DNA from: an uncultured Acidobacteriia bacterium | GTDB lineage: Bacteria; Acidobacteriota; Terriglobia; Bryobacterales; Bryobacteraceae | Direction of reading: 5' to 3' | Assembly: GCA_903881085.1 (NCBI GenBank) | Contig: CAIRSA010000517.1 | Coordinates: 1 to 45,027, forward strand | DNA length: 45,027 nt | Shown here: piece by piece, positions 33,240 through 41,498 of the stretch | Numbering within the stretch: position 1 is the stretch's first letter | Layout: every line of letters begins with the position of its first letter | The notes under the pieces: model-generated | What the model was told of the DNA's origin: nothing | Seen by the model: the letters and a program-made list of their open reading frames with translations, nothing else | Databases searched by the model: none | Program-made: the position numbers and the translations under genes

Positions 33240-34344
33240 GTCTATTCTTGCTAGAAAGAATCTCTTCCATGACCGGGTTCGCCTGGTCGTTACCTTGACA
33301 GGAATTGTTTTTGCGCTGGTGCTCATTGTGGTCCAGTTTGGACTGTTCATGGGCTTCCTCGACACCAGTGCCAACGTGGTAGCTCAAAACAAGGCCGATC
33401 TGTGGATTGCTGCGCGGGGAATTCCGCACGTGAACGGCGGCGCGCCGCTGGATGAACGCATCCGCTACAAGATCCTCTCCGTGCCACGTGTGGAGAAGGC
33501 GGTGAAGTATGCCATCTTTTTCGTCGTCTGGAAGCTTCCCACGGGTGCCAGTGAGACAGTCCAGATCGTCGGTTACGACTTGGATAGCGCATTGGGCGGG
33601 CCTTGGAATGTTGCGGCCGGGTCAGTGGATGCGTTGCGTGGACAGGACACAATCATCGTCGACGATCTGTACAAAGAACGGCTAGGCGTTCACGGCATAG
33701 GCGACCAGGTGGAGATCGGCGGGCACCGGGCACGCGTTGTCGGCCTGACGCACGGCATCAGGTCATTCACCACGACCCCTTACATCTTCACCTCGTTCAA
33801 GAATGCGCAAAACTACGCCCGGCTGCGCGAAGACCAGACCATTTACATTCTGATTCAGGGTTCAGCCAGGAAAGCCGACATCGAAGCACGTGTGCCGGAG
33901 GTGGATGTCTTTACCAACCAGGAAATGCTGCACAAGACACAGTTCTACTGGGTATTCAGCACAGGCGCCGGCATCACCACCTTGATTGGCGCGGTGTTGG
34001 GGCTACTTGTCGGCATCGTTGTCGTGGCTCAGACGATTTACGCGGCGACCGTGGACCACATCCGTGAATTCGGGACTTTGAAGGCGATGGGCGCAAAGAA
34101 CGGTTATATCTATCGCGTGATCATTGAGCAGGCACTGATCAGCGCGGTGTTGGGGTACTCAATGGCCATCGGGATTTCATATCTGGTGGTGCGTGGGAGC
34201 GAGGGCGGCGGAGCGGCGATTTTGCTGACAACAGAAATGATCTGGGGAACTCTGCTTCTGGCGATGGGCATGTGCGTAGTGGCGTCAGTGATTTCGATCC
34301 GGAAGGTAACGACACTCGATCCGGCAATGGTTTTCAGGGGGTGA
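33238..34344 (+). CDS. ABC transporter permease, DevC/MacB (FtsX-like) type
   Basis: This inner-membrane permease of 368 residues has the FtsX-like layout: one N-terminal helix (RLVVTLTGIVFALVLIVVQF), a periplasmic domain (~40-240) and three C-terminal helices (AGITTLIGAVLGLLVGIVVV; the last near residue 340). The cytoplasmic coupling segment reads EFGTLKAMGAKNGYIYRVI. The N-terminal RKNLFHDRVRL resembles DevC permeases of glycolipid or small-molecule exporters. The start is ATG 33238 or GTG 33232, both within the operator and just after the promoter; no Shine-Dalgarno site fits, consistent with a leaderless message. It works with the ATPase, adaptor and TolC-like genes that follow. Confidence 0.9.
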   Translation: MSILARKNLFHDRVRLVVTLTGIVFALVLIVVQFGLFMGFLDTSANVVAQNKADLWIAARGIPHVNGGAPLDERIRYKILSVPRVEKAVKYAIFFVVWKLPTGASETVQIVGYDLDSALGGPWNVAAGSVDALRGQDTIIVDDLYKERLGVHGIGDQVEIGGHRARVVGLTHGIRSFTTTPYIFTSFKNAQNYARLREDQTIYILIQGSARKADIEARVPEVDVFTNQEMLHKTQFYWVFSTGAGITTLIGAVLGLLVGIVVVAQTIYAATVDHIREFGTLKAMGAKNGYIYRVIIEQALISAVLGYSMAIGISYLVVRGSEGGGAAILLTTEMIWGTLLLAMGMCVVASVISIRKVTTLDPAMVFRG

Positions 34345-34363
34345 CTAATCGGGGTGACTAATC
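34338..34363 (+). repeat. 13-bp tandem duplication before the ATPase gene
   Basis: GGGGTGACTAATC occurs twice in a row. The first copy contains the permease TGA stop. The second copy repeats an out-of-use stop and places GGGG about 10 bases before the ATPase ATG (34365), so it may alter coupling between the two genes. Confidence 0.7.
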
Positions 34364-34364
34364 A

Positions 34365-35027
34365 ATGATACGGGTGCGTAACGTTTCTAAAACATATGGC
34401 ATTGGTGGGGCAGCAGTGCACGCGCTTGAGGAAGTGAATTTGGACGTGGCGCAAGGTGAACTGCTAATGCTGATGGGGCCGTCGGGAAGCGGGAAGACGA
34501 CGCTGCTTTCGATAATCGGAGCGATTCTGCAGGCTTCCAGTGGCAGCATGCTGATCGATGGCCAGGAGGTGGTAGGCGTCAAGGAATCGCGTCTGCCGGC
34601 CATCCGGCTGAAGTATTTCGGCTTCATCTTTCAGAGTTTTAACCTCTTTCCTGCGTTAACAGTACAGGAGAACGTGGAAGTAGCGCTTGATCTGAAAGGA
34701 GTGCGTGGCGCGGCGGCCCGAGAGCGCTCGGCACAGTTGCTGGGTGACGTTGGGCTGGAGAAAAAGAAGAAGTCGCATCCGGCGGATTTAAGCGGCGGGC
34801 AGAAGCAACGTGTGGCGATTGCGCGTGCGTTGGCTGGCGATCCTCCGGTGATCCTGGCGGATGAACCGACTGCAGCGCTGGATGGGACGACGGGCAGGGC
34901 ATTGATGGACATTTTGCGGCGGCTGGCGCACGAACGCCAGCGGACCGTGGTGATGGTGACGCATGATTCGCGCGTGCTGGAATATGCCGACCGGATTGTG
35001 CACATGGAGGATGGGAGGATCCGATGA
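34365..35027 (+). CDS. ABC transporter ATP-binding protein, DevA/LolD/MacB type
   Basis: This 220-residue ATPase powers the permease encoded upstream. All motifs are intact: Walker A GPSGSGKTT (38-46), Q-loop FIFQSFNLFPALTV, signature LSGGQKQRVAIARAL, Walker B VILADEPTAALD and the H-loop VTHD. The lysine-rich KKKKSH just before the signature is a local oddity. It overlaps the adaptor gene by ATGA (35024-35027). The length is that of the single-domain ATPases of tripartite export systems, in which the permease dimer works by mechanotransmission. Confidence 0.95.
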   Translation: MIRVRNVSKTYGIGGAAVHALEEVNLDVAQGELLMLMGPSGSGKTTLLSIIGAILQASSGSMLIDGQEVVGVKESRLPAIRLKYFGFIFQSFNLFPALTVQENVEVALDLKGVRGAAARERSAQLLGDVGLEKKKKSHPADLSGGQKQRVAIARALAGDPPVILADEPTAALDGTTGRALMDILRRLAHERQRTVVMVTHDSRVLEYADRIVHMEDGRIR

Positions 35028-36046
35028 GAAACAAGGCAATCATTTTTGTTCTGGTTGCGCTGGCTGGGGCCGGAGCGTTCTACCAGTTGCGGCAACCGGC
35101 CGTGGTGGCGAAGGCGATCTCGCCGAAACCGGTGGCAGCGTTGATTTCGGCCGCCGGCCGTGTGGAGCCGGTGTCCGAAGAGTTCCGCATTGCCAGCGAG
35201 TTAGACGGAAAACTGAAAGAAGTTCTTGTGGACGAAGGGCAGGCCGTGCGCCGCGGGCAGGTGATCGCGATGCTGATGAATGGCGATTACGAAGCCAGGG
35301 TCTCTCTGGCGCAGGCGGCAATCCGCGAGCGGGAGGCGGAATTGGAGCGGTTAAAGAACGGTTCGAGGGCCGAGGAGCGGCGCGAGTCGGCCGCCCAGGT
35401 TCGAGAAGCCGAGGCGGTTTTACGCAATGCGTCGATCGAGCGGGAACGGCGGCGGGATCTTCTGGCCAAGGGGGCAATTTCGCGGATGGAGTTCGAGTCG
35501 TTTGAAAAGGAGTTTTTCGTGGCCAAGTCACGCGCCGAGGCGGTGGGCGAGCGGCGGGCGTTGGTTGAGGCACCTTCGCGCTTTGAGGACATTAAGCGCA
35601 CGGAAGCCGAGGTGGATCGGGCCAAAGCGCAGCTTCGCGAAGCGCAGGCGTTGCTCGCTAAGACCATTATTTATTCGCCAGTTGACGGTGTTGTGTTAAG
35701 ACGTTTGTTGAAGCGCGGCGAGAGCGTTGCGGCGAACGGAAGTACGACGATCGTGACGCTGGGCGATCTTTCGCGGCTCCGTGTACGGGTTGAAGTGGAC
35801 GAGGCAGACGTCTCCCATCTGGCTGTAGGTCAGGCCGCCTATGTGACCGCTTCTGCCTATGGCGACCGCAGGTTTACAGGCAAGGTCAGCAGGGTTGGCA
35901 AGATCTTAGGCAAGAAACAGATCCGGTCAGACGACCCCGTAGAGCGCGTGGACACGAAGGTTCTGGAGACACTGGTTGACCTGGAGGCAAACGTGTCGAT
36001 CCCGGTGGGGCTACGTGTGGATGCGTTTATTGAGGTAGGCAAATGA
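35024..36046 (+). CDS. HlyD/DevB-family periplasmic adaptor (membrane fusion protein)
   Basis: This 340-residue adaptor links the inner-membrane ABC complex to the outer-membrane channel. An N-terminal signal anchor (KAIIFVLVALAGAGAFYQL) is followed by a first half-lipoyl segment (AAGRVEPVSEEFRIASEL, DEGQAVRRGQVIAML), a long coiled-coil hairpin (~90-205, rich in Arg/Glu/Ala, AIREREAELERLKNGSRAEE) and the second lipoyl half (TIIYSPVDGVVLRRLLKRGE), then a beta-barrel domain (VRVEVDEADVSHLAVGQ). The order matches DevB-like adaptors. It overlaps the ATPase upstream and, by ATGA, an in-frame ATG (36043) of the TolC reading frame. Confidence 0.93.
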   Translation: MRNKAIIFVLVALAGAGAFYQLRQPAVVAKAISPKPVAALISAAGRVEPVSEEFRIASELDGKLKEVLVDEGQAVRRGQVIAMLMNGDYEARVSLAQAAIREREAELERLKNGSRAEERRESAAQVREAEAVLRNASIERERRRDLLAKGAISRMEFESFEKEFFVAKSRAEAVGERRALVEAPSRFEDIKRTEAEVDRAKAQLREAQALLAKTIIYSPVDGVVLRRLLKRGESVAANGSTTIVTLGDLSRLRVRVEVDEADVSHLAVGQAAYVTASAYGDRRFTGKVSRVGKILGKKQIRSDDPVERVDTKVLETLVDLEANVSIPVGLRVDAFIEVGK

Positions 36047-36097
36047 ACCTGGAAAAAGCAGTTGGATGGGCTTCAGCCAATTCGCACGACGCCGCGC

Positions 36098-36189
36098 ATT
36101 TGGGGGCTGACACCTTTCTTCAGCCGTTTTTTTGTCCGCCGAAGCCTGGGCGAAGGTGGATGCCGAAAATGGGATGTCTGACCCCAATT
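36098..36189. mobile_element. Short inverted-repeat element (MITE-like) between adaptor and TolC genes
   Basis: The ends are imperfect inverted repeats: ATTTGGGGGCTGACACC at the left (36098-36114) against the reverse complement of GATGTCTGACCCCAATT at the right (36173-36189). The ~90-base body contains a T tract and no gene. Size and end structure fit a non-autonomous element, but no target duplication was confirmed. Confidence 0.45.
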
Positions 36190-36309
36190 GCCCTCCACCG
36201 CAATGCTCCAATGAAACCCTCACCCAATGGGTTACGCCGCCTTCATCCGCAATCGAATGCAAACGCCGAAGATCGCTGTATCAAGCCCCTTCCAACAGCT
36301 TTTTCTAGG

Positions 36310-37551
36310 ATGAAGCTTCTAGGATTGATATTGGTTGCCGTGGCGGGCTTCGGCGAGACACTGACTTTTGAGCAAGCCTTGGATGCGGCGGCGAAGTTGA
36401 ATCCAGATGTGCAGCGCGCACAACTGCGGATTCTTGAAAGCCAGGCGGGTACGGATGCTCTGCGCGCCGGTTTCCGCCCACAGGTAACAGGCCAACTGGG
36501 CATGGCGCGCCAAACCAGCAATTTGCAGGGGATCGGTCTGGTATTTCCAGGGCTGCCCTCGAGGATTGGGCCGTATCGAACATTCGATGCGCGTCCAGTG
36601 GTTTCGCAAAAGGTGTTGGACTTGAGTCTGCTGGCCGGAGTGCGGGCATCGCGGGCGAGGGTCGATCAGTCGAAGCATGAGGTTGCGGCCCTGCGGGAAG
36701 ACATCGTACTGGCGGCAGCACAGCTCTACTTGCAGGCGCGGCAATTGGAATCCTCTGCGCAGGCGGCCGAGGCGCGCATCAAGACTGCCGGGGCGATACT
36801 GGAGCGGGCTCAGCACTCTGAGGCGTCGGGTTCGGCCAGTAAGTTGGATGTTGCCCGGGCTGAGAGCCAGTTGTATACGGAACGGGCCGGGTTGCACGGG
36901 ATTGTGAAGGATCTGGAAACGGCCAAGTCGCTACTGTTGCGGACCATCGGGCGGTCGCAAGCCTCCGTCACGCTGGCCGACGTCACTGCGCCAGTGGAGC
37001 CTTCCTCACCTGCCGCGCGAGCAGAAACCGCCGCGCTCGAAGCCAAGCAGCGTGTGGCAGAGTTGGAAGTGCAGCAGGCCAGAAGCAAACGAATGCCTGA
37101 GATTTCGGCATCGGCGGGTTGGGGTGTGCTGGGCGCCGGGCCGGACCGCGCTGTAGGGACGTATTCATACGGCTTCACGGCTACGGTGCCGGTGTGGACG
37201 GGCGGACGAATTGCCGACGAAGTGAAGTCGGCGCAGAGCCGGGTGGCGCAGGTGGAGCAGGAGTTGCGCGGCACGCGGTTGCGAGTCGAACAAGAGTGGC
37301 AACAGTCGCAGATCGAACTGACTGCCGCGAAGTCCATGCTCGCCGAAGCATCCAAGTCACTGACCGCGGCGCAGACCGTGCTGGAACTTTCCCGTATGCG
37401 GTTTGCCAGTGGACTTTCCACCAGTCTGGATGTGGTGACGGCTCAGGGGACTCTGGCCCAGGCCGAAGATTACCAGATCCGCATGCGATATGAAGTTTCG
37501 TTGGCAGCGGTGCGTCTGCGCCACGCGGCAGGCGTACTTACTTCCAACTGA
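36310..37551 (+). CDS. TolC-family outer-membrane efflux protein
   Basis: This 413-residue outer-membrane channel completes the tripartite exporter. A signal peptide (MKLLGLILVAVAGFGETL) precedes the first outer-membrane-efflux repeat (FEQALDAAAKLNPDVQRAQLR), followed by long coiled-coil segments (QLYLQARQLESSAQAAEARI) and the second repeat (ASAGWGVLGAGPDRAVGTYS, VPVWTGGRIADEVKSAQ). The frame is open up to ATG 36043, which overlaps the adaptor stop, but that 89-residue extension is Pro/Arg-rich, crosses the inverted-repeat element and would bury the signal peptide, so I choose 36310. No good Shine-Dalgarno site precedes it. The 3' end overlaps the convergent GH3 gene by 14 bases. Confidence 0.9.
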   Translation: MKLLGLILVAVAGFGETLTFEQALDAAAKLNPDVQRAQLRILESQAGTDALRAGFRPQVTGQLGMARQTSNLQGIGLVFPGLPSRIGPYRTFDARPVVSQKVLDLSLLAGVRASRARVDQSKHEVAALREDIVLAAAQLYLQARQLESSAQAAEARIKTAGAILERAQHSEASGSASKLDVARAESQLYTERAGLHGIVKDLETAKSLLLRTIGRSQASVTLADVTAPVEPSSPAARAETAALEAKQRVAELEVQQARSKRMPEISASAGWGVLGAGPDRAVGTYSYGFTATVPVWTGGRIADEVKSAQSRVAQVEQELRGTRLRVEQEWQQSQIELTAAKSMLAEASKSLTAAQTVLELSRMRFASGLSTSLDVVTAQGTLAQAEDYQIRMRYEVSLAAVRLRHAAGVLTSN

Positions 37552-39283
37552 CCACTTGCTTGCCCTTCATTTCGATATCGCCGAACAGAGCTTTGACTGC
37601 GCTGATTTCGCTGGTAAGCGCGGTGCTGTAGGTCGTGAAATAGGCGGCTACTTTAGGGAAGCTGCGAACCAGATACGGGCTACCCAGGGAAATGAGCGTC
37701 ACAGGCCTTCCGGATGCGATCAACTGGTTGGTCATGGCCTCGAAGCCGCCAGGGAGCGCGACCTTGCCGCGATATTCCGCGGCGGTGACAAACGCGGCCA
37801 CGACAATGTTGTCGCAGGTGGCGGCGAGTTTTACGGCATCGGAGAGTTCCGCCGGATAAGCGTTCGGCTCGAAGCGCTGGACGTTCACTTTCGGCGCGCG
37901 ATCTTTCAACTCGTCAACGAATTGCAACCCTTGTTTGGAGTTCCGGTTTTCGGCCAGCACTACGTAGCAGGCTTCAGCCGGCTTTTTCAGTGGCAGGGCA
38001 CTGTCCTTGTTGATGATGAGAGCCACGGCGCGATCGGCAACCTGTTGGGCGCGTTCCTGGTCGGCTTCCACGTCCAGCCTGTCAGACAGACCTTCCAGGT
38101 TCACGTAGCGGCTCTGTGCAATGCCAAGTTTCACCTTGGCGGCGAGGATCTTAACCACGCTCTCATCGATACGGGCGCGCTTGATGCGTCCAGAGGCTAC
38201 AGCTTTGACAATCGCTTCGATGGCCGCGTCCGGGTTGGGCGGCATCAGCAGCACGTCCACACCGGCTTCCAGAGAGCGCACGGCCGCTTCGCCCGGGGCG
38301 TACATCTTCGCCAGACCGGCCATGTTCATGGCATCTGTTACGATGATGCCGTTGAAGTGTAGATCCTTGCGCAGCAACCCGCTCATGATCGGTTTGGAAA
38401 CAGTGGCGGGGACCTCTTCCGGATCGAGCGCGGGAACCGACATGTGGGCGGTCATGACGGCATCCACCCCTGCATCGATTGCGGCGCGGAACGGCACCAG
38501 TTCGACGGCTTCCATGCGTTCTTTCGAGGCTTCGATGCGGGGAAGTCCCATATGGCTATCGACTGCGGTGTCGCCGTGGCCGGGGAAGTGTTTCGCGGTA
38601 ACTAGAATGTGGCTCTTCGGGTCGGAGTGCGCGCCTTCGATGAAGGCTTTCACCTGGGCCGAAACCAGTTTCGGGTCTTCGCCGTAGCTGCGGATGTTAA
38701 TGATCGGATTGTCGGGGTTGTTGTTGACGTCAGCGTCTGGCGCAAACACCCAATGCACGCCAAGGGCGCGTGATTCCCGCGCGGTGGCGGCGCCGGCTTC
38801 AAAGGTGAACTTTAGGTCTCCGGCGGCGCCAAAAGCCATGGCATGCGGATACTTCGTGGTGTTTGAAACGCGCATGGACGCCCCGCGCTCGAAGTCTCCC
38901 GCCATAATAAGCGGAACGTGGGCCAGGCGCTGCATGCGATTGAAGAACGTGGCCATCTCGTGCGGTTCGGCGTTGACTACGGAGCCGCGGACAACACGGT
39001 TGATGACAATGATGCCGCCCACGTGCAGATCTGCCACAGCATGGCGCAGTCGTTTATATTCTTTGGTGCGTGCGGCCGGGGAGTCGCCGTAGGAATGAAC
39101 CACCATCAACTGGGCGATTTTGTCGCGCAAGGTCATGGACTTCATCCATTGGGCAACGGGGTTCGTGGCGGCGGGAGTTGCTGCCGGAGCGGACTTGGTG
39201 GCGGGAGGTTTCGGCTTCGCGGCAGGCCGCGCCTGTCCGAAGACAAGCGCGGAAAGAATGAATCCTGCGGCGAACGGTTTCAT
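37538..39283 (-). CDS. Secreted glycoside hydrolase family 3 (NagZ-like beta-N-acetylhexosaminidase)
   Basis: This enzyme of 581 residues has a signal peptide (MKPFAAGFILSALVFGQ) and a Pro/Ala/Lys-rich linker. The (beta/alpha)8 domain shows the NagZ-type motif KHFPGHGDTAVDSH near residue 232, which includes the His-Asp dyad on the mobile loop and marks the N-acetylglucosaminidase or phosphorylase branch of GH3. The nucleophile Asp lies in IIVTDAMNMAG near residue 315. A second C-terminal alpha/beta domain (~400-581) is present, as in longer GH3 enzymes. It probably removes GlcNAc from peptidoglycan or chitin fragments. The ATG at 39283 overlaps the stop of the receiver protein by ATGA. Confidence 0.91.
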   Translation of the reverse strand: MKPFAAGFILSALVFGQARPAAKPKPPATKSAPAATPAATNPVAQWMKSMTLRDKIAQLMVVHSYGDSPAARTKEYKRLRHAVADLHVGGIIVINRVVRGSVVNAEPHEMATFFNRMQRLAHVPLIMAGDFERGASMRVSNTTKYPHAMAFGAAGDLKFTFEAGAATARESRALGVHWVFAPDADVNNNPDNPIINIRSYGEDPKLVSAQVKAFIEGAHSDPKSHILVTAKHFPGHGDTAVDSHMGLPRIEASKERMEAVELVPFRAAIDAGVDAVMTAHMSVPALDPEEVPATVSKPIMSGLLRKDLHFNGIIVTDAMNMAGLAKMYAPGEAAVRSLEAGVDVLLMPPNPDAAIEAIVKAVASGRIKRARIDESVVKILAAKVKLGIAQSRYVNLEGLSDRLDVEADQERAQQVADRAVALIINKDSALPLKKPAEACYVVLAENRNSKQGLQFVDELKDRAPKVNVQRFEPNAYPAELSDAVKLAATCDNIVVAAFVTAAEYRGKVALPGGFEAMTNQLIASGRPVTLISLGSPYLVRSFPKVAAYFTTYSTALTSEISAVKALFGDIEMKGKQVVSWK

Positions 39284-39741
39284 TGGCTTTGCCGTTTGGC
39301 TTTGCCGAGCACTTGGGCGGATTGCGAAGCTGGCGGTTTCCTCGGGGTCTTTCGTTTCATGAGCCGGTTTACAGCGCGCAGGAGATGGGATACTTCGTTT
39401 GAACTTTTCTGGATCACGATGTCGGCGCCCGTGGTGGCTTCGCTAAGACCGAGCGAATCAACAAAGCCTGAAATAAGTATGATCGGTAGTTGTGGTTCCA
39501 ATTCTCTGAGCTTGACGATGAGTTCAGGCCCAGTCATTTTCGGCATCTTAAAGTCTGTCACTACAAGTGAAAAGTCGCCGCGGATGAAATAGGAAAGCGC
39601 TTCTTCGGGGTCAGTTGCGGTGGTGATCCAGTAGCCCAGTTCTTCTAGTACTGATTTTCGTGCGGCCAACCCTGATTCGTTGTCGTCCACCAGAAGAAGA
39701 CGGGTGCCAGGGCTGACTGATTTGGAATTGGCGAGAGACAT
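39280..39741 (-). CDS. Stand-alone receiver-domain response regulator
   Basis: This 153-residue protein is a single receiver domain. Visible are the acidic pair D19-D20 (LLLVDDNESG), phospho-acceptor D63 (VVTDFKMPKMTG), Ser91 in ILISGF and Lys112 in VIQKSS. The last ~25 residues are a basic tail (MKRKTPRKPPASQ, GKAKRQ) that may bind nucleic acid or a partner. There is no output domain and no cognate kinase nearby. Its stop overlaps the start of the secreted GH3 enzyme, a coupling that is unusual for a cytoplasmic signalling protein. Confidence 0.9.
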   Translation of the reverse strand: MSLANSKSVSPGTRLLLVDDNESGLAARKSVLEELGYWITTATDPEEALSYFIRGDFSLVVTDFKMPKMTGPELIVKLRELEPQLPIILISGFVDSLGLSEATTGADIVIQKSSNEVSHLLRAVNRLMKRKTPRKPPASQSAQVLGKAKRQSQ

Positions 39742-39872
39742 GAACTATCGAAAGTTAACAGAGCTGAAACTCATCTGTCAACGACTTTCTATCGGCTTGG
39801 AAAGACGCAGGATTCAGTGCTTGACTTCGTGCCGTTTTGTGTTGAGGACTGAAGTTTTCTCAGGTGTTTGTC

Positions 39873-40994
39873 TTACTCCACCTCGCGCGGGGCCGTATAC
39901 CCCTGTTTTGCAATGATTGTATACTTCATGGGCTTGCCTTTTTCATCGACAATGCTCAACGGTTCGCCTGTTGCCGGATTCACCAACTCCACTTTAATTT
40001 TGCGGAACTTGCCGTCCTTCAACTGGTTAGATGGTTGATAAGTAACCATATACTGGTTGCGTAACGACTGGTGGACGGCGCGGAAGATGTTCGGCATCTC
40101 GCCCATGAAGCGCGGCAGGAAGGCCTGGCCGCCGGTTTCGCGGGTGAATGTTTTCATTTGGTTATCGGCCTGGAGCCAATCGAGACGTTGGATCGCGCCC
40201 ATGCGGTTGGAGGCGTCCATGCGTTCGCGCAGGATCTGCATGGTACTGATGGAATAGATCGGCACACTTGCGTTCTGCAGCTTCTTGCGGGTCTGGTCGA
40301 AGGTGATTTTGCTGAACGTATCGCGGCCGGAACCGATGAAAAGAATCGCCTTGCGGCCTTCGATCTCCTGCATGCGCTCGGCGGTGTCTGTAAGTGCATC
40401 GTACAGATTTGATTCCGAGTAGGCCGGAATGCGCAGTCGCTGCATGGCTTCCTGGGCCTTTGAGCGGTCGGTGGTGAAATCGGAAAGTATCTCCGGGCGC
40501 AGGTCGAAGGCGACGACGGCAAGAAAATCTTCTTTTTTCAGCGTTTGGATGAAGGAATAGGAGTAAGTGAGCGTTTCATACCAGCCCTGGCTGTAATACT
40601 GCTGGAATAAGTTGCTGAATTCAATCACCATGCAGATGGTCATGGGCGCCTCTCCGATGCTGAAACCGGAGACTTGCTGGGGCGCTCCATCTTCCAGGAC
40701 GCGGAAGTTGCCGCGCGGGATGTTGGGAATGAAGTTGCCGTTCTTGTCCATGACGGCCACGTCGACACTGACTGTGCTGACGTCGCTTTTGAAGGTAGCG
40801 GTGCCATCCAGCGGCATGCTGTCCTTCTTGTTAAATTTGGAGGGAATCTTGGCAGGGGCCTCGGGTTCCGCAGCATCGCCGCCCTTTTTCTTTGGACGGG
40901 CAACGGTTTCGCCTGACTCTTTGATTGGTCCTTGTTGCGCCACGGCAAAAGTGACCAGCAGCGCACTGCCAAGTACAATTAGAAATTTCTTCAC
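39873..40994 (-). CDS. VWFA-related acidobacterial-type secreted protein
   Basis: This 373-residue protein has a signal peptide (MKKFLIVLGSALLVTFAVAQ), a Lys/Pro/Glu-rich linker, then an N-terminal beta region (SVDVAVMDKNGNFIPNI, NFRVLEDGAPQQVSGF) and a von Willebrand A fold (MTICMVIEFSN for the first strand, KAILFIGSGRD for a core strand). This arrangement matches the VWFA-related domain family that is greatly expanded in Acidobacteriota. The metal site is degenerate: the first strand ends IEFSN instead of DxSxS. Function is unknown in the family. The start is GTG at 40994, with AGGGGA 11 bases upstream. Confidence 0.85.
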   Translation of the reverse strand: MKKFLIVLGSALLVTFAVAQQGPIKESGETVARPKKKGGDAAEPEAPAKIPSKFNKKDSMPLDGTATFKSDVSTVSVDVAVMDKNGNFIPNIPRGNFRVLEDGAPQQVSGFSIGEAPMTICMVIEFSNLFQQYYSQGWYETLTYSYSFIQTLKKEDFLAVVAFDLRPEILSDFTTDRSKAQEAMQRLRIPAYSESNLYDALTDTAERMQEIEGRKAILFIGSGRDTFSKITFDQTRKKLQNASVPIYSISTMQILRERMDASNRMGAIQRLDWLQADNQMKTFTRETGGQAFLPRFMGEMPNIFRAVHQSLRNQYMVTYQPSNQLKDGKFRKIKVELVNPATGEPLSIVDEKGKPMKYTIIAKQGYTAPREVE

Positions 40995-41158
40995 GGCTTG
41001 CGTTTCCCCTTAAACCCCAAATATATCAGATTGTATGGACGCTGGCGGGCGGCGGTTGGTTTCCCGAAGCGGAGGCGCCTGCCATTTTCAGAAATTTCAA
41101 GCCTTGGGATTCCAAGGTGCTCCCACCCCCCTCGTTACGGTCAAGCAGTCTTGCTGCC

Positions 41159-41437
41159 TCAGGGGTGCCGGTCCATCCTTTCCTCATATCGATTCTCTTG
41201 CCATAGGTCTTCCAGCTTGGGACGCCGGTTTGTAGCTGTTTGTCGAATCAACTCCAAGCCGATGGTGGTAAGGAGGCGCGTGAGCTTTGTTGATCCAAGT
41301 TCTTGCAAACGTGCATTTTCCAGCGCATCCCATGTAGCGCGGCTGATTCCCGCCCTTTGGGCGAGTTCCGTCTGACTCAGCCTTAGAGCTCTGCGGCGCT
41401 CGGAGACCTGGCTCCCAATGGAAATTAAATCCAACAC
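41159..41437 (-). CDS. XRE-type helix-turn-helix protein (orphan antitoxin-like)
   Basis: This small protein of about 92 residues carries a lambda-repressor-like helix-turn-helix: SERRRALRLSQTELAQRAGI, SRATWDALENARLQELG, then TKLTRLLTTIGLELI. The pattern resembles HipB-like antitoxins, but no HipA or other toxin gene follows. The open frame reaches a TTG at 41473, but a promoter (TTGCAA-17-TATAGT) overlaps that segment and would start transcription at about 41438, so the GTG at 41437 is the more likely start, making a leaderless mRNA. Two TTAGGCAA direct repeats around the promoter are candidate autoregulatory sites. Confidence 0.75.
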   Translation of the reverse strand: MLDLISIGSQVSERRRALRLSQTELAQRAGISRATWDALENARLQELGSTKLTRLLTTIGLELIRQTATNRRPKLEDLWQENRYEERMDRHP

Positions 41438-41444
41438 AGTGCCA

Positions 41445-41498
41445 ACTATATTAGGCAAAAATGCGGATTGCAAGAAGAAAGACTAGTCTATTAGGCAA
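41445..41498 (-). promoter_or_regulatory. Promoter and direct-repeat operator of the HTH gene
   Basis: On the minus strand TTGCAA (41473-41468), a 17-base spacer and TATAGT (41450-41445) form a promoter. TTAGGCAA occurs on the plus strand at 41451-41458 (inside the spacer) and 41491-41498 (upstream of -35), 40 bases apart, about four helical turns. Confidence 0.55.

Noticed and set aside
36043..36309. N-terminal extension of the TolC protein from the ATGA-coupled start
   Set aside because: It would place 89 Pro/Arg-rich residues before a clear signal peptide and crosses an inverted-repeat element.
41159..41437. HTH gene as the antitoxin of a HipBA-type pair
   Set aside because: No toxin reading frame lies downstream in the 160-base gap before the VWFA gene.
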